A stretch of DNA of 63,314 nt, from positions 1 through 63,314 of the forward strand of contig CAJWWC010000006.1 in the NCBI GenBank assembly GCA_913048435.1, given 5' to 3'. The stretch comes from an uncultured Flavobacteriales bacterium. GTDB lineage: Bacteria; Bacteroidota; Bacteroidia; Flavobacteriales; UBA7312. Positions 44,476 through 54,396 of this stretch are shown here, piece after piece. A program made the translations under genes and the position numbers. Each line of letters begins with the position of its first letter. Position 1 is the first letter of the stretch. The notes below the pieces were generated by a model, which saw only the letters and a list, made by a program, of their open reading frames with translations, was not told the origin of the DNA and searched no databases.

Positions 44476-45018
44476 ATGGAATTTGAGAAGACAACAATCG
44501 AGGGCTTATTTATTATAAAACCTCGTATTTTTAGTGATGAAAGAGGCTATTTTTATGAAAGCTTCAACAAAGCCATTTTTGAGAAATATGACTTGGATTT
44601 AGATTTTATTCAAGACAATCAATCTTTATCTAATAAAGGCGTATTAAGAGGCTTACATTTTCAAGCACCACCATTTGCACAAGGTAAGTTAGTTCGTGTT
44701 ATTCAAGGTAGTGTTTTAGATGTTGCTGTTGACATACGCCCACACTCCATTACTTATGGTAAGCATGAAAGTGTATTACTAAGTGGAGAAAACAAAATTC
44801 AGTTTTGGATACCACCAGGATTTGCACACGGCTTTGTTACGCTAGAAGATAATACCATATTTTGTTATAAATGCACTGGCCCATATTCTAAAGAATCTGA
44901 AGGTGCTTTATTGTGGAATGATCCACAAATTAATATCAATTGGGGAATTGATAATCCACTAGTTTCATCCAAAGATCAGGAAGCCCAACTTTTTAAAAAT
45001 TTTATTAGCCCTTTTTAA
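44476..45018 (+). CDS. rfbC: dTDP-4-dehydrorhamnose 3,5-epimerase
   Basis: This cupin enzyme of dTDP-L-rhamnose synthesis has 180 residues. Motifs are F-Q-D-N-Q-S-L-S, G-V-L-R-G-L-H-F-Q (catalytic histidine near 61), D-V-A-V-D-I-R and P-P-G-F-A-H-G-F. The other rhamnose genes (rfbA, B, D) are not adjacent. It leads a plus-strand run and overlaps the lytic transglycosylase gene by one base (TAATG). Confidence 0.96.
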   Translation: MEFEKTTIEGLFIIKPRIFSDERGYFYESFNKAIFEKYDLDLDFIQDNQSLSNKGVLRGLHFQAPPFAQGKLVRVIQGSVLDVAVDIRPHSITYGKHESVLLSGENKIQFWIPPGFAHGFVTLEDNTIFCYKCTGPYSKESEGALLWNDPQININWGIDNPLVSSKDQEAQLFKNFISPF

Positions 45019-45989
45019 TGAAAAAAAAAATTCCTTATATCGCCAATCTGTTAACACTAATAGTTTTTCTAGTGATATTTACGTTTTCGTCCAATGAATA
45101 CGCCAACAATAAAATTGTTCTAAAAAATCTAAAAGAAAAGTATTCAATTTTTGCAATACCCAAACCTTCATCAAATCTTTTTTTTGCAGGTGAAAGAGTA
45201 CCACTTGAAAATCCAGACATTTGGGAACGCTATGATAAAGAATTATTGAAAAATACCTATTGGCAATCCAATACACTTCTTCTTTACAAAAGAGCAGCCA
45301 AATACTTCCCCCTTATAGAACCAATTTTAGAAAAAAATGAACTACCAGATGACTTTAAGTATTTAGCATTGATAGAAAGTGGTCTTGAGAATGTAAGCTC
45401 ACCTGCTGGTGCAAAGGGCTTTTGGCAAATCATGAAAAGTACAGCCAAAGAATTTAATTTAGAAGTTAATTATGAAGTTGATGAGCGCTATCACCTTAAA
45501 AAATCTACACAAGCCGCTTGTGAATTTTTAACTTCAGCTAAAGAAAAATTTGGAAGCTGGACATTAGCCGCTGCAGCCTACAATATGGGTAGATCAGGAC
45601 TACAAAAACAAATGAATCGACAAAAGTCATACACTTACTACGATTTATTGTTAAACAATGAAACTTCTAGATATGTATTCAGAATTTTGGCTATTAAAGA
45701 AATTATTGAAAACCCCAAGAAATACGGCTTTCAATTTAGAACAGAAGATTTGTATGAAAATATACCGACGTTTAAAGTAATGGTAAATACAAGTATCAGC
45801 AGTTGGGCAGATTTTTCTAAAGAATACGACATAAATTATAAAATATTAAAACTTCACAATCCTTGGCTGAGAGAAAGTTATCTAACCAATAAATTGAAAA
45901 AAAAGTACTATATTGAAATACCTCAAAAAGGAAACTATTCCTTGCAAAATAACTTAACACAATCTGACAGCAGTCTTTTTAATGAATAA
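45018..45989 (+). CDS. Lytic transglycosylase, SLT domain (MltD-like)
   Basis: The enzyme cleaves peptidoglycan between MurNAc and GlcNAc to form anhydro-muropeptides. The product has 323 residues. An N-terminal membrane segment or signal (about 7-23) is followed by the SLT domain (about 95-215), with the catalytic glutamate in L-I-E-S-G-L, then G-A-K-G-F-W-Q-I-M and A-A-A-A-Y-N-M-G. The C-terminal part (250-305) resembles a LysM-like remnant. It overlaps uvrA by 8 bp. Confidence 0.92.
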   Translation: MKKKIPYIANLLTLIVFLVIFTFSSNEYANNKIVLKNLKEKYSIFAIPKPSSNLFFAGERVPLENPDIWERYDKELLKNTYWQSNTLLLYKRAAKYFPLIEPILEKNELPDDFKYLALIESGLENVSSPAGAKGFWQIMKSTAKEFNLEVNYEVDERYHLKKSTQAACEFLTSAKEKFGSWTLAAAAYNMGRSGLQKQMNRQKSYTYYDLLLNNETSRYVFRILAIKEIIENPKKYGFQFRTEDLYENIPTFKVMVNTSISSWADFSKEYDINYKILKLHNPWLRESYLTNKLKKKYYIEIPQKGNYSLQNNLTQSDSSLFNE

Positions 45990-48816
45990 ATCAAAGTCTA
46001 AAGAAATGCTTCATATTTTTGGAGCAAAAGAGCACAACCTTAAAAATGTCAATGTTTCCATTCCTCGAAATGAGTTAGTGGTTATAACAGGGCTTAGTGG
46101 TAGTGGCAAATCTTCTCTAGCTTTTGATACCATCTATACTGAAGGACAAAGACGATATATTGAAACATTTTCTGCTTATGCTAGACAGTTTTTGGGTGGC
46201 TTAGAACGTCCAAAAGTGGATAAGATTAGTGGATTATCACCTGTTATTTCAATAGAGCAAAAAACAACAAATAAAAATCCACGATCTACTGTAGGCACTA
46301 TAACGGAGATTTATGACTTTTTAAGATTGTTGTACGCTAGATCCTCCGATGCATATTCCTACAATACTGGTGAAAAAATGGTTTCATACTCAGATAATGA
46401 AATACTAAACATTATTAAAAAAGAACTCAATCAACAAAAAACAATAATTCTTGCACCAGTAATTCGTTCAAGAAAGGGACATTACAGAGAGTTATTTGAG
46501 CAAACAGCTAGACAAGGATTTCTTAGAGTACGTATAAATAGCGAAATACGAGAAATAACGCCAGGAATGAAATTAGACCGTTTCAAAACCCATGATATTG
46601 AAATAGTAATTGATAAACTAGTCATTAAGAAAGAGAATGAAAAACGCTTGAAACAATCCATAGAAACTGCTATGAAATATGGAAATGGTTTAATGATGAC
46701 AATAGAAATTGACTCTGGGAAAGAACGCTTTTTTAGTAGACAACTCATGTGTTCAAAAACAGGCATTTCTTACGCTCAAGCCGAACCTAATAGCTTTTCT
46801 TTTAATTCTCCAAAAGGTGCTTGTCAGTCTTGCAATGGACTAGGAGTTGTTTCTAATATCGACCTGAAAAAAGTCATAATCAACGATTCCCTCAGTATAC
46901 AAAAAGGTGGCATTGTTCCCATTGCGAAAAGCAACAACTCATGGATAAGGAATCAAATAGAAACAATAGGTAAAAAATACGATTTCAATCTTTCAACACC
47001 TATTAAAAAAATTCCTAAAAAGGGATTAGATGCTATTCTTTACGGCTCAAAAGAATCGTTTGATGTGGAACTTAAAAAAGCGGGAATTAGCAAATCATAC
47101 AAAATCAATTTCGAAGGAATTGTACCATTTTTAGAAGATCAATTTAAACATGCCTCTTCTCCAAGACTTAAACGTTGGGCTGCAGAATATATGGTCAAAG
47201 AAGATTGCAAGAATTGTAATGGTAGCCGACTAAATAAAGAGTCCCGATTCTTTAAAATAGATGACCTTAATATAGCTGAAGTATCCAATATGGATATCCA
47301 AGAATTACAGAAATGGATAAACAGTTTGGAAAGTAAACTTTCTGAAAAACAAAATATTATTGCCAAAGAAATAATCAAGGAATTACGTAAAAGAGTGCAA
47401 TTTCTTGTTGATGTGGGACTAAACTATTTATCACTCAATCGTTCTTCAAGAAGTCTTTCTGGTGGAGAAAGTCAACGTATTCGTCTAGCAACACAAATAG
47501 GCTCACAACTAACTGATGTTTTATATATTCTTGATGAACCAAGTATTGGTCTACACCAAAGAGATAACCAAAAGTTGATTAATTCACTCAAAGAATTAAG
47601 AGATATTGGTAATTCTATAATTGTAGTTGAACACGACAAAGACATGATTATGGCAGCAGACCACGTCATTGATTTAGGACCAGGTGCTGGAATACATGGC
47701 GGACAAATCATAGCCGAAGGAAATGCAAAAGATTTTATAAAAAATTCATCAATTACTACTGACTATCTAAAGGGAAAAAAACGTATAAAAGTTAATCCCA
47801 AACGAAGAAAAGGAAATGATAAAAGCATCGTTATTAAAGGAGCAAGAGGCAACAACTTACAAAACGTGACAGCCGAATTCCCTCTAGCAAAATTTATTGT
47901 AGTAATAGGTGTTTCTGGTAGTGGAAAAAGTAGCTTGATTAATGAAACCCTCTACCCTATTCTCAATCAACATTTTTATAATTCCGTCAAGAAACCTTTA
48001 GAATTTGATTCCGTAAAAGGTTTAGAACACATTGATAAAGTGATAGAAGTTGATCAATCTCCGATTGGTCGTACTCCACGTTCCAACCCAGCTACATACA
48101 CAGGAGTATTTTCCGAGATAAGAACTCTTTTTGCTAACCATCCCGAATCCAAGGCAAGAGGGTATAAAGTTGGACGATTTTCATTTAACGTTTCTGGAGG
48201 CAGGTGTGAAGAATGTCAAGGGGCTGGTGTAAGAATGATAGAAATGAATTTCTTGCCTGACGTTCATGTAGATTGCGATTATTGTAACGGCAAAAGATAC
48301 AATAGAGAAACATTAGAAATAAGATACAAAGGCAAATCTATTGCTGATGTATTGGATATGAATATTAAGCAAGCACTGACATTTTTTGAAAATCACCCTA
48401 AAATATTACGACAGATTAACGCATTGGCAGAAGTTGGACTCGGATACATTAAATTAGGTCAACAATCTACAACACTTTCTGGTGGAGAATCACAACGTGT
48501 TAAATTAGCTAGTGAGTTATCTAAAAAAAGTACAGGAAACACCTTTTACATTCTTGACGAACCTACTACAGGCTTACATTTTGAAGATGTAAATGTTTTA
48601 CTGCAAGTTTTAGAAAAACTAGTCAATAAAGGTAACACCGTATTAGTCATTGAACACAACTTAGACGTTGTAAAAATGGCTGATCACATTATAGAGATAG
48701 GTCCTGATGGAGGAAGCAATGGTGGAAAAATTATCAATACAGGAACACCTGAAGAAATTATTCTTTCTAAAGAAGGTTATACTGCCTCATTTTTGAAAGA
48801 AGAATTAAATTATTAA
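45982..48816 (+). CDS. uvrA: Excinuclease ABC subunit A
   Basis: UvrA is the damage-recognition ATPase of nucleotide excision repair. The product has 944 residues, standard. There are two ABC modules: Walker [10 protein letters not shown] near 36 and G-V-S-G-S-G-K-S-S near 645, each with an S-G-G-E-S-Q-R signature. Zinc-binding C-x-x-C pairs occur as C-Q-S-C, C-K-N-C, C-E-E-C and C-D-Y-C. It shares a transcription unit with cell-wall genes rather than uvrB. Confidence 0.98.
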   Translation: MNKSKSKEMLHIFGAKEHNLKNVNVSIPRNELVVITGLSGSGKSSLAFDTIYTEGQRRYIETFSAYARQFLGGLERPKVDKISGLSPVISIEQKTTNKNPRSTVGTITEIYDFLRLLYARSSDAYSYNTGEKMVSYSDNEILNIIKKELNQQKTIILAPVIRSRKGHYRELFEQTARQGFLRVRINSEIREITPGMKLDRFKTHDIEIVIDKLVIKKENEKRLKQSIETAMKYGNGLMMTIEIDSGKERFFSRQLMCSKTGISYAQAEPNSFSFNSPKGACQSCNGLGVVSNIDLKKVIINDSLSIQKGGIVPIAKSNNSWIRNQIETIGKKYDFNLSTPIKKIPKKGLDAILYGSKESFDVELKKAGISKSYKINFEGIVPFLEDQFKHASSPRLKRWAAEYMVKEDCKNCNGSRLNKESRFFKIDDLNIAEVSNMDIQELQKWINSLESKLSEKQNIIAKEIIKELRKRVQFLVDVGLNYLSLNRSSRSLSGGESQRIRLATQIGSQLTDVLYILDEPSIGLHQRDNQKLINSLKELRDIGNSIIVVEHDKDMIMAADHVIDLGPGAGIHGGQIIAEGNAKDFIKNSSITTDYLKGKKRIKVNPKRRKGNDKSIVIKGARGNNLQNVTAEFPLAKFIVVIGVSGSGKSSLINETLYPILNQHFYNSVKKPLEFDSVKGLEHIDKVIEVDQSPIGRTPRSNPATYTGVFSEIRTLFANHPESKARGYKVGRFSFNVSGGRCEECQGAGVRMIEMNFLPDVHVDCDYCNGKRYNRETLEIRYKGKSIADVLDMNIKQALTFFENHPKILRQINALAEVGLGYIKLGQQSTTLSGGESQRVKLASELSKKSTGNTFYILDEPTTGLHFEDVNVLLQVLEKLVNKGNTVLVIEHNLDVVKMADHIIEIGPDGGSNGGKIINTGTPEEIILSKEGYTASFLKEELNY

Positions 48817-48830
48817 ATAAAATATAATTT

Positions 48831-49529
48831 ATGAAAAAAATAGAAAAAGCATTCGAAAACAAAAATTGGAATGAAATTAAAACAAAGGATTCTTGGCAAA
48901 TTTTTAAAATAATGGCCGAATTTGTTCAGGCATTTGAAACACTTTCAAAAATTGGTCCTTGCGTATCAATTTTTGGTTCGGCTAGAACAAATCCAGAAAA
49001 CCAATATTATAAAATAGCAGAAGAAATTGCGGAGAAGTTAACCAAAAAAGGTTATGGTATTATTACTGGAGGTGGTTTAGGAATTATGGAGGCTGGAAAT
49101 AAAGGTGCAAAAAAAGGAAAAGGAAAATCAGTTGGACTAAATATAGATTTACCATTCGAACAAGAACCCAATAAATATATTGACAACGACAAGTTAATAA
49201 ATTTTGATTATTTCTTTGTGAGAAAAGTTATGTTTGTAAAATACGCACAAGGATTCATAGTAATGCCTGGAGGTGTTGGTACTTTAGATGAACTTTTTGA
49301 AGCAATTACTCTCATACAAACACAAAAAATTGGCGCTTTTCCAATTATTCTAGTTGGTAAAGAATATTGGAAAGGATTGATTGATTGGATTAAAAATATA
49401 ATGCTCAAAAAAGAAAATAATATAAGTCCAAAAGATTTAAATCTTTTTAACCTAGTAGATTCTGCAGATGAAGCGGTACAATGTATTGATGATTTTTACT
49501 CAAAATATTTGCTAAAACCAAACTTTTAA
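48831..49529 (+). CDS. LOG-family (cytokinin riboside 5'-monophosphate phosphoribohydrolase-like) protein
   Basis: The product has 232 residues. The Rossmann-type core shows S-I-F-G-S-A-R near 47, G-G-G-L-G-I-M-E-A near 78, and the family signature P-G-G-V-G-T-L-D-E near 145-153. LOG proteins hydrolyse nucleoside monophosphates such as AMP; whether cytokinin-like compounds are made here is unknown. It lies 14 bp after uvrA. Confidence 0.92.
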   Translation: MKKIEKAFENKNWNEIKTKDSWQIFKIMAEFVQAFETLSKIGPCVSIFGSARTNPENQYYKIAEEIAEKLTKKGYGIITGGGLGIMEAGNKGAKKGKGKSVGLNIDLPFEQEPNKYIDNDKLINFDYFFVRKVMFVKYAQGFIVMPGGVGTLDELFEAITLIQTQKIGAFPIILVGKEYWKGLIDWIKNIMLKKENNISPKDLNLFNLVDSADEAVQCIDDFYSKYLLKPNF

Positions 49530-49584
49530 AACTAAGCTAAAATTTGTTAGTTTTACAATCGTTTCAAAACCAATAAAAAACTTG

Positions 49585-51723
49585 ATGAAAAAATTCATTA
49601 CTACGTCACTTTCAATATTTTTATGTTCAGTCTACGTATGGTCACAAATACCTGATCCGGATTATATACCCTCTCAATATATTGATACTATTACAAATGA
49701 TGAATTCATTATAAGTAAATCCTCAATTATAGTTTCAGATACTATAAAAAATGAAGAAAAAATAAAACTTCAACCCAAGTTCAACATAGGATTTGGTAAT
49801 TTTAACTTTATAGGTGATATTTCTGATAATAGAAATTCAGCCTTAATAGGACAGTCTGGATTTCAAATTGGTTTGTCTGCAAATCTAAATGATTTTGTTG
49901 ACGCTAGTATTTTAATGCAGGAAGGTGTTGTTCGTGTTGATGGTATAACCCAGGAAAATTTACCTAAAAATTTTAAAAGTACTATCAACACAATAGGAAT
50001 TAGAATTGATTACAACTTTAAAAATTTTTTCAATAATAATATTATTAGCCCATACATGGGGGTTGGATTATCTCTTATAAAATTTGATTCAAAAGGTTCA
50101 AATGATGCCTCCAATAATGAATATGAAATTGATTTACTAAGTGATTGGCTTCTTAATCCAAACAATGATTCATATAGCCAAAATGGAATAGATATTCCTA
50201 TTTCTATTGGACTCAATCTAAAAATAAGCGAAAGACTCAATCTTAAGTTAGGCACATCATATCACTACACGAATACTGATTATATTGACAATATTAACAA
50301 TGGAAACTCTGATAAATATATAGTTAATTCTGCTCATTTTGTTTATGATATAAACTGCTATAGTTGTGAAGAAAAGTATGTTCCTGTAATACATGATGAC
50401 TATATAGTAGTAGATTTCGACAAACTAGATAAAGAAGATGAAGACGCTGATGGTATTGCAGATATTGATGATTTTTGCCTGGCTACACCTGCAGGTGTAA
50501 CTGTTGATTCCAGAGGTTGTCCTTTAGATTCTGATAACGACAATGTTCCAGATTATTTAGACAAAGAAGCAAATACTCCAAAGGGAGCAGTTGTTAGTAC
50601 AGATGGAATTCAGCTAACTGACGAAATGAGTGAGGCAATATATTTAGCTTACATTAATACTGCATCAAGAAAAGATGCAAATTCTTATTTCGAAGATACA
50701 TACCCAAGCGATAAATTCATAAAACTAACAAAAAAAGTAATAAATACTTTTGGAGACACACTTATGTTAGATATTTACAAGCCAATATTGTACCAACAGA
50801 TATATAATCAACAAAAAGAATTTGAAGAGGGTATTACACCAGCTCAATATGTTGATTTGAATTCTAAAGTTATATACAAACTTCAAATTGCTAAATATTC
50901 TGAAGGAATTGAAGCCAAAGAAATAAATCGATTGATGAGCATAATCGACCTGAAGAGTTCTTTAGAAAATAATTCAACAGTATATTATTCTGGCGAATAT
51001 GATGATGTTTTGAAAGCAAGACAAAAACAAAAACAATTAATTAATAGTGGGTACAGTAATATATTAGTTGTTGAAGATAATCAAGGTGATTTGAAAATTA
51101 TGACTAATCAAGAAATGGACAAAATACTTAATCTTCGAGCATCATCAAAATTAGAAGATTTACCTCCTTTAGAAGATATTGTATTTAGAGTTCAATTAGA
51201 TGTTTTGAAAGATGTTGATCTTGATTTTTATGACTTAGACGAACTAATAGTTTTTGAAGGAAAGGATGGATTTAAACATGTTTTTACCGAAGGATATACT
51301 ACATATGAAGAAGCTATTGAACGTAGAAATGAACTTTATCTTTTAAGTTACGAAAATTTAAAAGTTGTTGGAATTAAAGAAGGCCAAATTGTAGAAGCTA
51401 AAGACTATATGGATTTATCCATTATAGAAAATGAAAATGATGAAACTTTTTACGGTGATGTTATTTTTAAAGTGCAGCTCGGAATTTATAGCAAACAAGA
51501 TATAGTTGAGTTAAGTAAACTAAATAATTTAGACGGAGTCGAAGAGACTGATTTACCAGATGGATTACAACAATATACAGTTGGTAGATATACTAGTATT
51601 CAAGGAGCTATGTTAAAACTAAATAATGTCATTAAGCAAGGTTTCAAAGGATGTTATATTGTCGCTTTTTATAATGATGAGCAAATATCAATCAAAAAAG
51701 CAAAAGAATTAATTGGTTTATAG
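49585..51723 (+). CDS. Outer-membrane protein: beta-barrel, TSP3-type repeats and three SPOR-like repeats
   Basis: The product has 712 residues from the ATG at 49585; a TTG just before is less likely. A signal peptide (S-I-F-L-C-S-V-Y-V-W-S-Q) is followed by a beta-barrel-like region (about 55-270, alternating G-x-N/F strands). Asp-rich thrombospondin type 3 repeats lie at about 282-335 (D-E-D-A-D-G-I-A-D, D-S-D-N-D-N-V-P-D-Y). OmpA-family proteins usually continue with an OmpA peptidoglycan domain, but here three SPOR-like units follow (about 427-512, 531-610, 625-712), each opening with V-(I/F)-(Y/F)-(K/R)-(L/V)-Q. A link from outer membrane to cell wall is inferred. Confidence 0.8.
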   Translation: MKKFITTSLSIFLCSVYVWSQIPDPDYIPSQYIDTITNDEFIISKSSIIVSDTIKNEEKIKLQPKFNIGFGNFNFIGDISDNRNSALIGQSGFQIGLSANLNDFVDASILMQEGVVRVDGITQENLPKNFKSTINTIGIRIDYNFKNFFNNNIISPYMGVGLSLIKFDSKGSNDASNNEYEIDLLSDWLLNPNNDSYSQNGIDIPISIGLNLKISERLNLKLGTSYHYTNTDYIDNINNGNSDKYIVNSAHFVYDINCYSCEEKYVPVIHDDYIVVDFDKLDKEDEDADGIADIDDFCLATPAGVTVDSRGCPLDSDNDNVPDYLDKEANTPKGAVVSTDGIQLTDEMSEAIYLAYINTASRKDANSYFEDTYPSDKFIKLTKKVINTFGDTLMLDIYKPILYQQIYNQQKEFEEGITPAQYVDLNSKVIYKLQIAKYSEGIEAKEINRLMSIIDLKSSLENNSTVYYSGEYDDVLKARQKQKQLINSGYSNILVVEDNQGDLKIMTNQEMDKILNLRASSKLEDLPPLEDIVFRVQLDVLKDVDLDFYDLDELIVFEGKDGFKHVFTEGYTTYEEAIERRNELYLLSYENLKVVGIKEGQIVEAKDYMDLSIIENENDETFYGDVIFKVQLGIYSKQDIVELSKLNNLDGVEETDLPDGLQQYTVGRYTSIQGAMLKLNNVIKQGFKGCYIVAFYNDEQISIKKAKELIGL

Positions 51724-51739
51724 GATTAAAAAATAATAA

Positions 51740-51767
51740 AAGTGACTTAATCAGTCGCTTTTTTTTT
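51740..51767 (+). terminator. Terminator after the outer-membrane protein gene
   Basis: A 6-bp stem (51742-51747 / 51753-51758, one G-U) is followed by T9. It overlaps the stop codon of the convergent RlmL-like gene. Confidence 0.85.
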
Positions 51768-52928
51768 ACTTATTTTTTTTGAACCTTCATACATCATATA
51801 TTTTAAGAATCTACATTCTAATTTACCATTGAATATTTTAATTCTTCTATTATGCTTAAGGTGTATATTATTTACTGCTTCTATATCGGAGGTTATTAAC
51901 CAAGCCGAACAACCTGCATAATTCTTTTTAAAAGTATCTCCTATTTGTGAGTATAGTTCATGTGTATTAGCAGTCAAACGTTCACCATAAGGGGGATTAA
52001 ACAAAATCGTTCCACCATTGGGCATAGGCTCAGGCTTTCTGAAAAAGTTTGCTCTTTTTATTTCAATTACATCATCAAGCATAGCATCTTTAACGTTATC
52101 TTGAGCTTTCCTGACAGAAGCAAAAGCTCTATCACAACCTATTATTCGTCCATTAAAGTCACTCACTTTATTTATAGATACTTCTTTAATCTTTGCCCAT
52201 AAATTAGCATCAAAGTCAAGCCAATTCATAAAACCAAATTTCTTCCTATGTAATGAGGGAGGAATATTAGAAGCAATCATTGCTGCCTCAATGAGAATTG
52301 TACCAGAACCACACATCGGATCAAGAAAATCACTTTGCCTGTTCCAATCGCTTAATAAAATTAACCCCGCAGCTAAAACTTCACTAATTGGAGCCTCATT
52401 AGTAGCGTGTCTGTATCCTCTTTTATGCAGTGAATCTCCTGAACTATCCAAAGAAATTGTACACTTGTCGTTAGAGATATGAATATTAATTCTAACATCT
52501 GGATTTTTGGTATCAACATCGGGTCTTCTTCCCTTAGTTAAATCCCTGAAATAATCAACAACAGCATCTTTGACTTTCAAAGCCACATAATGACTATGAT
52601 TAAAAAAATCTGAGTGAACCGCTGAATTGACAGCAATAGTGTTATCAACACTAATATATTTTGACCAATCTAACTTTAAAGCTTCGTCATATAAATCATC
52701 ATCTGTTCGAGCTGTGAACTTGTAAATAGGTTTGAGAATTCTAATGGCAGTTCTTAAGTTTAAATTTGCTTTGTACATAAAGCCTAAATCACCCACAAAA
52801 CTAACAGCTCTATTCAAAATATGAATATCTTGACCACCTAATTTCAAAAGCTCATCAGCTAATATTTCTTCTAAGCCTAGTTGTGTTTTTGCAATCATAC
52901 TAAAATTCTCTCTTACACCATTTTTCAT
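51747..52928 (-). CDS. rlmL: THUMP-domain 23S rRNA/RNA methyltransferase (RlmL-like)
   Basis: The product has 393 residues. The N-terminal THUMP RNA-binding region (about 50-160) is followed by the methyltransferase domain. Motif I is D-P-M-C-G-S-G-T-I-L-I-E-A-A (about 202-215), and the catalytic N-P-P-Y-G-E-R-L near 310 is typical of N2-guanine methyltransferases. E. coli RlmL methylates G2445 of 23S rRNA; this protein matches its N-terminal half only, so the symbol is by similarity. The first ATG lies 4 nt after a consensus -7 box, predicting a leaderless mRNA. Confidence 0.88.
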   Translation of the reverse strand: MKNGVRENFSMIAKTQLGLEEILADELLKLGGQDIHILNRAVSFVGDLGFMYKANLNLRTAIRILKPIYKFTARTDDDLYDEALKLDWSKYISVDNTIAVNSAVHSDFFNHSHYVALKVKDAVVDYFRDLTKGRRPDVDTKNPDVRINIHISNDKCTISLDSSGDSLHKRGYRHATNEAPISEVLAAGLILLSDWNRQSDFLDPMCGSGTILIEAAMIASNIPPSLHRKKFGFMNWLDFDANLWAKIKEVSINKVSDFNGRIIGCDRAFASVRKAQDNVKDAMLDDVIEIKRANFFRKPEPMPNGGTILFNPPYGERLTANTHELYSQIGDTFKKNYAGCSAWLITSDIEAVNNIHLKHNRRIKIFNGKLECRFLKYMMYEGSKKISKKKATD

Positions 52929-52932
52929 CCGA

Positions 52933-52940
52933 CAAATTTA
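52933..52940 (-). promoter_or_regulatory. rlmL: -7 box (TAAATTTG) 4 nt before the RlmL-like gene; leaderless candidate
   Basis: This exact consensus box on the minus strand ends 4 nt before the ATG at 52928. It forms a back-to-back pair with the box at 52964. Confidence 0.6.
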
Positions 52941-52963
52941 ATTAAATAATGCCATAATAAATT

Positions 52964-52971
52964 TATATTTG
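52964..52971 (+). promoter_or_regulatory. -7 box (TATATTTG) 4 nt before a GTG start; leaderless candidate
   Basis: This exact consensus match ends 4 nt before the GTG at 52976. The whole divergent gap is 47 bp, so the two promoters share their upstream region. Confidence 0.6.
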
Positions 52972-52975
52972 AAAA

Positions 52976-53698
52976 GTGAAAAATTGGTTCGATACTTGGT
53001 TCAATACAAATTATTACCATATTCTTTATAAGAATAGAAATTCTGATGAGGCAGAATCATTTTTAAATAATCTACTAGAGTATTTAAAGCCTCATAAAAG
53101 TCATAAATTTTTGGATGTAGCTTGTGGAAAAGGTCGTCATGCCATATTCATAAATAAAAAAGGTTTTAATATTGAGGGTATAGATTTGTCTAAAGAAAGT
53201 ATTGATTACGCAAGTCAATTTTCTAATCACAACCTCTCTTTTAAGGTTCATGATATGCGCTCTACTTTTAAAAAAGAGGAGTTTGATTTTCTCCTAAATA
53301 TCTTTACTAGCTTCGGTTATTTTGATGAGCCATCAGATAATATTAAAGCGATTAAAGCTATGGCTGACAATATTAAAAAAGGGGGGAAAGTTGTTTTGGA
53401 TTTTTTGAATGCCAAAAAAGTTGTGAATGAATTATTAGAAAACGAATCAAAAACGGTCGACAATATTCAATTCACTATTAAAAGAAGTTTTAAGAATGGA
53501 TTCATACTTAAAGACATTTATTTTATTGATAAACAACAGTTCCACTTCCAAGAAAAAGTTCAAGCATTATCATTATCTGATTTTAAGGACTTATTTGAAA
53601 AATCTGGCTTGAAAATTATAAATTTGTGGGGTGATTACTCACTAAATGATTTTAATGTAATTCACTCTCCACGCCTCATAATACTCGCTCAAAAATGA
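52976..53698 (+). CDS. Class I SAM-dependent methyltransferase (GTG start)
   Basis: The product has 240 residues starting with GTG. Motif I is F-L-D-V-A-C-G-K-G-R-H (about 43-53), followed by I-D-L-S near 67-70 and D-F-L-L-N-I-F-T-S-F-G-Y near 103. The last two match the Methyltransf_25/11 type with a T-S-F-G-Y motif common in Bacteroidota. The substrate is unknown. It heads a tight operon: the ZIP transporter gene starts inside its stop codon (ATGA overlap). Confidence 0.87.
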   Translation: MKNWFDTWFNTNYYHILYKNRNSDEAESFLNNLLEYLKPHKSHKFLDVACGKGRHAIFINKKGFNIEGIDLSKESIDYASQFSNHNLSFKVHDMRSTFKKEEFDFLLNIFTSFGYFDEPSDNIKAIKAMADNIKKGGKVVLDFLNAKKVVNELLENESKTVDNIQFTIKRSFKNGFILKDIYFIDKQQFHFQEKVQALSLSDFKDLFEKSGLKIINLWGDYSLNDFNVIHSPRLIILAQK

Positions 53699-54396
53699 CA
53701 ATTATTGATTACATTATTTTATTGTCGTCTGTTTTTGTAGGTTCACTCATTGCATTCTACATAAAAAATATTTCAGAAAAAAATACCAAACTACTAATTT
53801 CATTCAGTGGAGCTTACTTATTTTCTATTACTGTACTCCATTTGATTCCTGAAACTTTTGCAGGAGAACATAACCACACTATTGGATTATTTATCCTGAT
53901 TGGATTTTTTTTGCAAATCATTTTAGAACAATTTTCCAAGGGTGTTGAACATGGTCATGTAAACATTAATGGAAGTATTCCAATGAGTATGCTAATAGGT
54001 CTTGGAGTACATTCTTTTATTGAAGGTATGCCACTAGGAAGCCATCATCATTATTCTCACATGCATTCTTCTTTATTATCAGCCATAGTCTTACACAAAA
54101 TACCTGTTGGAATTGTGCTTACTCATATGCTTATTGAAAGTAAAATGTCTAAGGCCAAAATTATCCTATTAATTAGTTTATTCGCTATTATAACTCCACT
54201 CGGGACATTTTTCAGTGAATACATCAGTAATATTTCAAATTATTATCGAGAAATAATGGCCATTGTTATAGGAATGTTCTTACATATTTCTACAACTGTA
54301 TTATTTGAAAGTAGCGAAGGACACCATTTTAATAGTCGAAAAGCTATTTCCATCGTAATAGGTTTAAGTATTGCATTAATAAGTACATTCCTATGA
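53695..54396 (+). CDS. ZIP-family divalent metal transporter
   Basis: The product has 233 residues with about seven to eight membrane helices. The metal path is marked by H-S-F-I-E-G-M-P-L-G near 103-112 and H-K-I-P-V-G near 133-138, the conserved helix 4 and 5 motifs that carry Zn2+ or Fe2+ into the cytoplasm. A His-rich loop (H-H-H-Y-S-H-M-H) lies between them, likely for metal sensing. It overlaps its neighbours on both sides by 4 bp. Confidence 0.93.
   Translation: MTIIDYIILLSSVFVGSLIAFYIKNISEKNTKLLISFSGAYLFSITVLHLIPETFAGEHNHTIGLFILIGFFLQIILEQFSKGVEHGHVNINGSIPMSMLIGLGVHSFIEGMPLGSHHHYSHMHSSLLSAIVLHKIPVGIVLTHMLIESKMSKAKIILLISLFAIITPLGTFFSEYISNISNYYREIMAIVIGMFLHISTTVLFESSEGHHFNSRKAISIVIGLSIALISTFL

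Noticed and set aside
49528-49554. Hairpin between the LOG gene and the outer-membrane protein gene
   Set aside because: The stem is 8 bp of almost only A-T pairs with an 11-nt loop and no clear T run; it is too weak to call a terminator.
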